Positions 56,128 to 64,000 of a stretch of DNA of 64,000 nt are shown here, in pieces. The DNA lies in assembly GCA_022606135.1 (NCBI GenBank), contig JABYQN010000013.1:310001-374000 (forward strand), written 5' to 3'. The DNA is from Fomes fomentarius. Its lineage: Eukaryota; Basidiomycota; Agaricomycetes; Polyporales; Polyporaceae. The notes under the pieces are model-generated. The model did not search any database, had not been told where the DNA came from, and was given only the letters and a program-made list of their open reading frames with translations. Position numbers and translations under genes: made by a program. The stretch's first letter is position 1; every line of letters starts with the position of its first letter.

Positions 56128-56890
56128 TCACCAGTCACCCGAGATATTTGTACACTTGCACCCTCTGCACACCTCCACAGAACTCGTTCCCCGCCCCGGT
56201 GGAAGGGGACACGTTGAGTTGCACTCCGATTGGGGCGCACGCACGACTCCAGGAGTGAGCCCGAGGCTGCATTGGCAGTCACTCGCGTTCTCTACACCCG
56301 AGAACGGGAGGCCAATGTGTTGGCAAAAGTTGATACACTGGTCGACAAGGTCCAGGTTCGAGGCGAAGGTCTGGTGCACGACCGGGCTGCCAAACGTTGG
56401 CGAGTCCACGGTATCGACGAAACAGCCTTGCAGGGACCATGCGCCGGGAGGCAAGGCAGGGGATTTGTAGATCTAGACGATAGGTCGAACATTGTCAGGA
56501 TTACAATGGCGGTGATAGGTCGTGAGAGTGATATACCTGGATGCGGAAGGACCCTCCGCATGACAAGTCTGGATCGCCAGAGCACGGCAGGTTGCACTCG
56601 GAGGTCGGCGCGGCGGTCGGAGTGCCCTTGAGACCCGTGCCGCAGTGGCACTCGTTGGTGTACTCAACGCCGGCGTACGCGAAATTCGCAGCATCGCAGC
56701 GCTGAATGCATGTCGCTGGGGTGTTGTCGGTGTACTGCGTGGTCACGTCATTGGTGATGATGCGGGACGGGATGTCGACGGCGCAGGCGAACTGCGTGGT
56801 CCAGTTGAGTGGGAGTGAGGGAGGGTTGTATGCGCAAGCTGAGTGGGCCAGTCCGATGATCGCGGCGACTGCTAGAGAAGGGATGCTCAT
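56128..56890 (-). CDS. Secreted WSC-domain protein, two WSC domains, frameshift near the end
   Basis: Signal peptide MSIPSLAVAAIIGLAHSACA. WSC domain 1: FACAVDIPSRIITNDVTTQY, CIQRCDAANFAYAGVEYTNE, CHCGTGL and CNLPCSGDPDLSCGGSFRIQ. An intron (donor GTATATCAC) joins this to IYKSPALPPGAW and WSC domain 2: GCFVDT, CINFCQHIGLPFSGVENASD and CQCSLGL, CNSTCP. WSC domains bind cell-wall glucan or other polysaccharide (family knowledge). At the C4 run 56205-56208 the expected ending moves to another frame: the main frame gives GRGTSSVEVCRGCKC and a stop, whereas the neighbouring frame reads GNEFCGGVQRVQVYKYLG, the normal WSC ending. One missing base explains this. Real lesion and sequencing error are equally possible. 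Confidence 0.75.
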
Positions 56891-57252
56891 CGTGCTGGAT
56901 ACAAGACCACAAGTCGTCCTGTAGCACATACACCACGGAGTACGTTCGTGGCTTTATAGTCTTATGGCGAAGACGCTGTCTGCAGGGATCTAGCCTGTAG
57001 CAGGACATATTGGTGATGAACACTGTCGCTTGTGACAGCTGCTGACAGGGCCAGACCTATTGCAATGGCTCTTGTCAGGTACGTAGAAGTAGTATCCATT
57101 GGCCGGAATATGAAGAAGTCTGCCACCTTCGAATAGGTAAGTTCGAATTTTGGACGATTTGCGTTCGACTCATGCTCTGACCTTCATTCTAGTGCCTCGT
57201 CATTCTCTCAATATTTGTCCTCATAAAAAACGCTGAAGGACCAGAGATTTCC
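56891..57252. other. Intergenic stretch
   Basis: 5' flank of the WSC gene and 3' flank of the next minus-strand gene. Nothing recognised. Confidence 0.4.
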
Positions 57253-58696
57253 CTATGGTACAATGCACGAGAAGATGGTAGTGCAACATAAGCCAGGCGC
57301 CCAGACGCCCATGGAGGCGCACGTCCCTTCCGCAGGTCTTCCGTTCCCTCGTGAGTCGTCTCGCACCAAGCCCGCCATCCACCGACCATGCTCGACCTTG
57401 ATTAGCCTGCCGCTGAGAGGTTGAGTTGGCAACATCTGGGTTCATGATTAGGAGCCCGCCCAGTCCCAATCGATGAACTGCACATGGGGCTCGGACTGAG
57501 GCACGGCTTCGTTCCTCACCAGCACATTCGCGCCACGAATATCGCCGTAGACATACCCATCCTGTTCAACCCGCTGGCTGGCAATTGCACGGAGACGTTC
57601 AAAGCGCTGGATGTCTTGAGGGGTAGACGTAGTCGATGTCATGTCATGGCTCAGCTTGCGGAGTGTCTCGTCCAACAGAGACGACGGCGGTATAGAGAGA
57701 TGGTCAGGGCGACTGCAAACAATTCTGCGCCGATCGTCCGTTTGTGCTTTGCGAAACTGGGACGGCTTCGCCGCAGACGACGGCGCCCTGGGGGGATTGG
57801 CGTCGAACCACGCAAAGCGTCCCCTGCTATGTGGAAGAGGCGCCGAAGTGTCTTCTTGAGATAGACTAGAGTCTATCATATGATTCAACGCACTCAGATG
57901 GGTAAGTAGCAGCAGATATACAACGACTCACTATCAGGTGGAACAAGGACAAAGTGCAACTCTCCAGGCGCGAATCCCCATGGAGCGAGGGTTCTCAACA
58001 ACGTACTCTGGGTTACCTCCTGGAGGGTGGCGATATTCAACGAGTTCACACCATCCTCCGATAGCGTCGTTGAATCCTTGGTCCCTTTCGGAACCTGGAC
58101 AGTTGTCAGGGTGATAATGTAAAATTCGCAAACTGTCCAACATACCTGGTACACAGAATGATTCTCGTTCCCCTTGGCCAGAATAGCATTGACGAAATCA
58201 TAGTCTTTGACACTGTTCACTCTCCGAAGCTTGCGCGTTCCCATATCAAAGACGTTGATGGCCTGGTAGCACCCTGCATAACTTAAGGCAAGGACCGGAC
58301 GTCTTGCAATGAAAGGACTCACACAACCTGACCACAAGATGTAGCTCGTCCTCATCCGGGTTGTGTGTGTCCAACCACGGCTTGAGGTTGCGGCGTGTTA
58401 GTTCTTTGATGTCACTCGGCGCGTGTTCACAGAGAGCAGACCGCACAAAATTTGGATCTGCGTTATCTGGAAGTTTGATTAAGCCGTGCGGGACCTGAAA
58501 TGTACATGTATAGGCGTGGCAGAACAGGTTTGAAGGAGTGTGAGAGACGCACGAGGTAGACGTTGAGCGAATCAGTTGACATCCTGGCCGACACCGCGTT
58601 CTTGAGGTCAAAATCGGTCACATCATTGTCGACCTCGATCTTCCTAGTAAACCAACCCAGATCCGGGCAGAATAAAGTGAGTTCTGTGGTGCTCAT
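57253..58696 (-). pseudogene. Crinkler-type ubiquitin-like header joined to a truncated kinase-like C-lobe
   Basis: From the ATG at 58696 the first exons give a ubiquitin-like header as in Crinkler (CRN) proteins: LTLFCPDLGWFTRKIEVDND, DFDLKNAVSARMSTDSLNVY, RRNLKPWLDTHNPDEDELHL and VV. A linker follows with AINVFDMGTRKLRRVNSV and LLRTLAPWGFAPGELHFVLV. The 3' part encodes only the end of a basidiomycete kinase-like domain: ERLRAIASQRVEQDGYVYGD (catalytic-loop aspartate), IRGANVLVRN, HVQFIDWDWAG (metal-binding aspartate). No glycine loop or VAIK lysine is visible and the junction to the header is unclear. A stop follows WAGS at 57448. Further tail-like sequence (VEHGRWMAGL) appears in another frame to about 57253. 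Best read as a truncated or decaying CRN-kinase gene; an unusual active form is possible. Confidence 0.5.
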
Positions 58697-58996
58697 CGTG
58701 ATCACAATAACAGACAGAGTACTTAGTTGACGCCCACACGCTGTGGAACCATGCGGGCGCCCCCGGGCCGGTAGTGTCCACTGTTGTTCCAACCTTCTGC
58801 CTTCCACATTTCTCTCTCGTTCAAGTATGAATATGATACTACGAACAGTATTATTGCACACACATTCGCGGTGTGACGCAGAATTCTCGTGCGATTCAAT
58901 GATCTAGTGTACAATTAGAGCAAGAAAGAGCTATGGGTACAGCTTTGAACACCTCAAGAGAACGAATGGTAGATACAGATTCAAATCTCCCAAGTA
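58697..58996. other. Short intergenic gap
   Basis: Nothing recognised. Confidence 0.4.
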
Positions 58997-61438
58997 CTAG
59001 AGCGCCTCCTCCCCAAAGACGTCCTTTCGCGTCGGCAGCGGGACCATCTCCGTATGGAAGCTAGGATAGACAGCCATCACCTGCTCCATGTACCAAACAT
59101 CCGTCGGTGCGACCGGCGTCCCAGGGCCACCAACCAGCCCCTTCTTCCTCTGCGCATACATATTGTCAAACGTCTCCGCGTCGGCCTCCACAGGCACACC
59201 CGGGTCCACGCGCGCGAGCTGCACCCACGTCGCGCCAATGCCCATGCCGACCCGCATGAGCTCGGCGGTGCTCGGCTCGAGGTAGACGGTGATCGCGTCC
59301 TTGAACGGGTTGTGCGGGGCCGCGCTCGTGCTGTACCCCTCACGACCTAGGACGACGGGAGCGTCCGCGGTGTCGTCGCTCACCGCCGTCCCGCGCGAGT
59401 TGCGCAGGAGACGGGGCTTTTGGACGTCGGCGTGCTCGTGCACGTCCCACTCGTGCCACGGCACCATCGTCATCTTCGCGAACGCCGCCTCCAGTTCATG
59501 CTCGACGCCCTCGGGGTCCGCAAGGGGCGCAGGAATTAGACTCGGAGGGTGCTGAGACCTGTTTTGCTTCGGCGAGGACGGCTCAGGAGGTATGGGTATA
59601 TTGATGCTCTTGATGCGCCGGGTGGACCGCTCGACGATGCCCGTGGTGTGCGTGAGCGGGAGGGTTGTGGGTCCGAGGTACTGTACGAATGGGCTCTCAG
59701 TCGGACCGCCCCATTTATCTGCGGAGGGAGGATCTCCCCGACCCGGGTCGCCCCAGGACGCAGCATCGTTGTCGTTCCCAGCGGGCGCGTCTGCGCCATT
59801 GCCCCAGTCGGCATTCTGCTCACTGTCGATGGCGGGGACGGAGATGGGGGCGTCCTCCCGGCCGTTGATGTTCGCGCTCGAGACATGCTCCTTGATCTCT
59901 TGCTCCATCATCGCGACCGCGTCGGGCGTGACGACTTGGATGTCCTCAGAGCCCGCAACTTCCTGGAGAATCGAGGCCTCGGTGTTCACGTTGTCGAGCT
60001 TCTGCCTCTTCGCCTCGCGCTCGGAGTCGCCCTCCTCAGCAGTCTCCGACTCGGGCTGGGGCTTGGGCTCGTGCACCCACCACGTCGAGTCGGTCATGGA
60101 GCCAAACAGAAGCTCGCAGCCCTTGCTGAACTTGTCGTCCGGGGCGGCCTTGCTGATCACGAACGTGTGCGGGAGCTCCATTGCTGCCGCGTCGGTGACA
60201 GCGACGGCCTTCTTGAGCATCTTCTCATACTCGGGGAGGACGCGGTTGCGGAGGAGGAAGTTGAGGAAGAACCGGATGAGGATTGGGCCGTCGGCGCAGA
60301 ACTTTTGTGAGCTAGAGGACAAGGGACAGAGAGATGAGCGAGGTGCGCGAGATAGCACTTGCATCGGCATCTGCGGATGCGGATGCGCATTCGTACTTAC
60401 TAGATCATCCCGATCTCCCGGTAGTATCCCGAGAAGAAGATCTTCACATCCGGCTCGGGGGCGTTCAAGAACCAATCCATCCTCGTATCGCGCAGCTCAC
60501 GGAAATACTCGCGCCGCTGCTGCTTCTGCTCGTCCGTGAGCGGTGACGGCGGGAAGGATGTCATTTGCGGAGGCATGGGATCGTCGACAACCGTGACGGC
60601 GCGCTGCTGCTGCGAGGGTTGAGGGACGTTGGGCAGTTCGTCGAGCTCGCCGTCCTCACGCTCGTCTTGGAGTGCTTCTTCTTGCTCTTTGCGGGCGTGG
60701 GCTTTGAACTTGCGGGCTATGGGAGTGTCCATGGACGAGATGAGGCCGACGAAGAGGCGGAACTGTGAGACGCAACGGGGGTTAGTAGGTCATATAGTAC
60801 AATAAGGAGGGAGGGCGTACACGATCCCAGATGGTCGAGAGTTCCTGGTTTTGCTTCAATGGTCGGCCATTCCTGAAGTCGGCGGCAGCCTGGTGCAGAC
60901 GGTCAACGCGTGAAAGCGACCTGCAGCACGAACACAGATGTCGAGTCAACACGGCATATAAGTCACAAGTAGAGCCTCGGACGCACTGGTCGAGTGGCAC
61001 GCTGAGCCTCCTCGAGCTCTCGGTCTGCGCCCAATCCTCGTACCAAATCACCCTCCTGTTGTTGCCGCCTTTCTTCGGCTTGCGCTTGCCTTTCCTGTCG
61101 CGCTCCATTGCAGTGAGCTCGTGGTGCACGCGCAGGGGCACAGTGGGGATCCCAAGTCCGTCGACTTCGACTTGCTCCTCGGCGTCTGAGCCTCCGTTTG
61201 CGTTCTCGGGGACCTCGGATATGATGATGCCCAGCGGCTTGAAGTCTACAAAGGGAATGATCTCGACACCAGGTGGAGGGTCAGGGAACGGCGGGAATAT
61301 AAGCCAGGGTGCTGCGCTCGCCCCGCTGTCTTTGGGCCACTCGGTGGAAGGGTCTACCGCAGCACCAGTACTACTACTAACAGCGCTAGACGCGGGCTTG
61401 TTTTGAGTCGAGCTGGATGCTTGGGCCGGCTGGGACAC
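58997..61438 (-). CDS. arb1: Arb1-like subunit of the Argonaute siRNA chaperone complex
   Basis: Homologue of fission yeast Arb1, part of the complex that holds Argonaute with duplex siRNA in RNA-directed heterochromatin formation (family knowledge). Seen: a Ser/Pro-rich start with PPGVEIIPFVDFKPLGIIIS, KKGGNNRRVIWYEDWAQTES, a conserved core RVDRLHQAAADFRNGRPLKQ with ELSTIWDR, then SMDTPIARKFKAHARKEQEE, EYFRELRDTRMDWFLNAPEP, VKIFFSGYYREIGMI, PILIRFFLNFLLRNRVLPEY and AVAVTDAAAMELPHTFVISK. Further parts are an acidic disordered middle and a C-terminal region with PFKDAITVYLEPSTAELMRV and TFDNMYAQRKKGLVGGPGTP. Several introns were inferred. Upstream of the chosen ATG the frame stays open (PARTVQITVGVSQ), so a further 5' exon near 61.45-61.65 kb is likely. 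Confidence 0.85.
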
Positions 61439-62438
61439 GCCGACCGTGATTTGGACGGTGCGAGCGGGGGCCGGGTCGGATGCAGGGGATCCATTGCTTG
61501 GAGGATCTGAGGTTATATAGACGTACGTATACGTACAGGACGCGGCGCGGACAACGCGTCGCGGTCAGAGTCCAGATGATTGAGAAGCGTGATCGCGTAA
61601 GTAAGTACTGACCTCCGCGTTTCTTCTCGGCTAGATTGATCTCTGCGTTATCTGTGTTTTGCTAGATCTCCGACGACTCTTCAACTTCTCAACGGGTACT
61701 CGCTGCGGTTGCGTGGAGAAAGCTGCAGGGAACAAGATGGAAAGGGTGGTCGAGCGATGATGGCGGTAGGTGTTGACGAGAGGCGGCACTTTATATGAGA
61801 GTGAGGACAAGCTGACAATGGCGATTGTGCTGCAGCACCACACCGTGACGCGGCGCCGAATGTGATGAGCCCTCGTATATCGATCAACTCATGGACCGAG
61901 GCACGCGTTGTGCGAAGCTGCGGTAGAAGCGTTTTGACCCTGGGTCCAAATTCCTGCATGCTTGCATCAAGCCCGACCGCCCGTAGACCACTGGGTTTGA
62001 CTTTACAAGACATCAGGGCGGTGTAGACAATTAGACAATGCAATGATGTATGCCGGGTGGGTAAAAGATGCATGTCATTCAAAGCACACGTAGATACAAG
62101 AACAGTAGACGTAGATGACGCAGGCAGATAAGAAGGAGTGTGATAGTAGCGCAGTATAGTGCAGGTATTGTTCAGAATTATAGCAACGTTCGCGAAGGCG
62201 ATAAGTTACGATGACGCTGCCCGACCCTGCAGGCCCGCACAACGGGATATGGAATAAAAGTACGTGTGAGAGTATAGCGGTGGTACACTTGCAAGTCCTG
62301 CCCACACGAACATCAGACACATCCCCAGTATCAGCCCGAATCAGAGGTGAGAGGGCGTACCATGAAACAGAGAGACCGAGCAGACGAAGGATGTAGATGG
62401 AGGGGGCAAGGACGGCGAAGTGGGTCTGCACCCGCCGC
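61439..62438. other. 5' end of the Arb1-like gene and intergenic stretch
   Basis: A frame with NAEINLAEKKRG ending at a GTCAGT donor (about 61615-61650, minus) may belong to an upstream Arb1 exon. Between 61.85 and 62.44 kb nothing is recognised. Confidence 0.4.
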
Positions 62439-64000
62439 TCAGGTGTTCGCCACCTTCCTCCGTTTCTTCGGCTTCTCGTCGTCCCCGTCCGCGCCGTCCG
62501 CATCCTCCTTCAAGTCCCTCGCATTCGCCTCCTTGACCTTCTTCGCGCGCGACTTCGGCTTCAGGCTCACACTCGCGTCGCTCGCCTCCCCAGGCCGCGT
62601 CCTGCTCAGCGAACGCGGGCGCGCCTTCATCCGCTCTTTCAAGACCGCCACTGCGCCCTTCGATCCACTCGGGGTGCCGTCGACCGCCATCTCGCGGTCC
62701 GAGTCTGTGATCTCCGCCTTGCTCTTCGGGGGCCGCCCGCGCCTCTTCGCAGGGGCGACTGGCGCAGACCTGACTGACGTCACCTCGTCGTCCTCGCCGT
62801 CCGTCCCAGGAACGACCTTCGACTCCGTCACGCGCACGCGGCGTTTCGCTGGGGTCTGGGTCTGAGTCTTCGACTTGGGTGGCCGGCCGCGACTCCGCAC
62901 GCTGCCTGCGACGCTCGCACTCTCGTCTATGTCCATCTTGTCGCCGTCATCTGCTCTGGCTTTCGCTTTGCCCTTGCCTTTCGCCCGGGCCCGGCCTGCA
63001 GTGCTTGCGCTCTTGCCGACAATCTCGTCCATCCCGCTGTCTGATCCCCCTTCGCTCTCGTCGTCCTCGTCCGTACTCGCTTCTTTGAGGTTCATGCTCC
63101 GCGGCCGCTTGCGCATCGAGCGCGCCCCCCGCGGTAATTGTGCCCGGATGCCGTGGCAGTTCAGGCGCAGACACGAGACGAGCTTGTCGGCGTGCGGCGT
63201 CGAGTCTGCACGGAAGCGAGCGCGCTTGATGTCCGTCTAGGTACGCAAGATAACCACAAACACGACAACGTTCATCATCACTTAGCGTGCATAAATGACT
63301 TGAAATGTCGTCAACACGCACCGTGTGCTTTCCCTCATAGCACCACCCATCAGGAGGCCCCTGGTCTCCATCTCCCTCGACGATCTTCCCACAACACCCC
63401 CATAGTGTCTCAAACGTCGCTCCTACGGTACCCGGGGTGCGATTCGCGCGCTTGGTCGTGCCTACACGCTCGACTTCGGCACTCTCGTCGTCATGGGGCA
63501 CCAAGCAGCTTCTGTCGTCGTTCTCGACCTCCGCATAGTCCTTATGGCACCGCACGCAGTGCAGCTTCGGAGGCGGGGCGAGCTCGCTGAAGAATTCCGC
63601 AAGGACAGGGAGCGACTCGGGCGAGGCACGCGGGATGCGCGCGAGGACGTACGCGTGCAGCGTCTTGGCGGGGATCGCACCGATGTGCGCGGTGAGCGAC
63701 TCGACCGTCGCTTCGGGGGCACAAACACAGGGTTGGGGGCGATCGCAGTGCGCAGGACTTGGGTTTGGGAGAGAGAGCCACGGCGGGTGGGGGACGTCTG
63801 CCGTTCCTCGATCGACAGTCGCGATATCTTTGTGGTCGGGGACGCAGAGCGGACCTTGCCATGGGCAGCGGAGGCCGAGTCAACGGAGGGCGACGGCGTG
63901 CGGAGCTGGACATTCTTCTCTACCTTGGAACCCGTCTCTGGCGACTGATTGGAGGTAGATGCGGAGGGCGAGGGCGGGAGGGGGACTGTCTCTGGCGGCT
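62439..64000 (-). CDS. AT-hook protein with Cys/His zinc-binding module, 3' part (runs off window)
   Basis: Probable nuclear DNA-binding or chromatin-associated protein. Exon before the intron 63238-63321: PRASPESLPVLAEFFSELAP, LHCVRCHKDYAEVENDDRSC and VPHDD. After a spacer come FETLWGCCGKIVEGDGDQGP and WCYEGKHT. Together these look like a treble-clef-like zinc module (CxxCH, C, H, CC, C, H), reminiscent of the zinc region in REXO1-like exonucleases. The last exon starts TDIKRARFRADSTPHADKLV, then SCLRLNCHG, and has basic/acidic tracts plus two AT-hooks (RSRGRPPKSK, KRRGRPPKSK) before ending KKRRKVANT, a nuclear signal. The 5' end lies beyond 64000. Function of the zinc module is uncertain. 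Confidence 0.7.

Noticed and set aside
59549..60539. 253- and 315-codon plus-strand ORFs
   Set aside because: Antisense to the Arb1-like gene, which shows conserved family sequence.
1..64000. tRNA or rRNA genes and CRISPR arrays
   Set aside because: The tRNA B-box-like GGTTCGAA at about 11389 lies in duplicated membrane-gene flank without a cloverleaf. No rRNA-like or regularly spaced repeat structure was seen by eye; a tRNAscan run would be decisive.

Overview
The window is nuclear DNA of a filamentous basidiomycete, most likely an Agaricomycete. The genes carry many short introns (about 45-90 nt, GT..AG). The gene set is typical of the group: a basidiomycete-style cytochrome P450, a polyporopepsin-like aspartic protease, WSC and MYND proteins, lactose-permease-like MFS transporters, a Crinkler-type header and an Arb1 RNA-silencing protein. 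No virus, transposase or CRISPR was seen. Most genes had to be pieced together across introns by hand, so exon borders are inferences unless stated.

Left part, about 0-20 kb, is a duplication-rich accessory region. It starts with the 5' half of a P450 on the minus strand. It then holds an apparently complete La-related (LARP7/Pof8-like) gene and at least three decayed copies of it (3.7, 10.0-10.9 and 18.6-19.9 kb). These are interleaved with convergent minus-strand genes for single-pass membrane proteins (4.3-5.7, 11.5-12.9 and 14.4-15.8 kb). A MYND-finger gene broken by two small indels lies at 6.9-8.1 kb.

Middle part, 20-30 kb: a stand-alone gene for an MLKL-N-terminal/HeLo-like four-helix domain (20.3 kb), a proline-rich protein ending in a NADAR domain (22-23.9 kb), poorly resolved ORFs, and a many-intron aspartic protease (27.6-29.4 kb). 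The protease reading frame seems to need a one-nucleotide exon.

29.5-44.6 kb returns to the membrane-protein family: two apparently intact members (34.1-36.0 and 42.4-43.8 kb) and several truncated or relic ones. A disordered nuclear-type protein with a Gln-Thr repeat sits between them. Across the window the family shares a cytosolic tail motif around DVDSGLR followed by a C-terminal PP(P/A)YT, a PY motif of the kind bound by WW domains of Nedd4/Rsp5 ubiquitin ligases. This is the strongest candidate for an undescribed system: a lineage-amplified set of surface or endomembrane proteins with a beta-sandwich-like head, no evident signal peptide and exchangeable tails.

Right part, 44.9-64 kb, is more ordinary: two tandem MFS sugar transporters with a 64-residue secreted peptide gene between them, a polysaccharide deacetylase, a WSC protein with a frameshift, a Crinkler-header gene carrying only a kinase fragment, an Arb1 homologue, and the 3' part of an AT-hook/zinc-binding protein gene that leaves the window.
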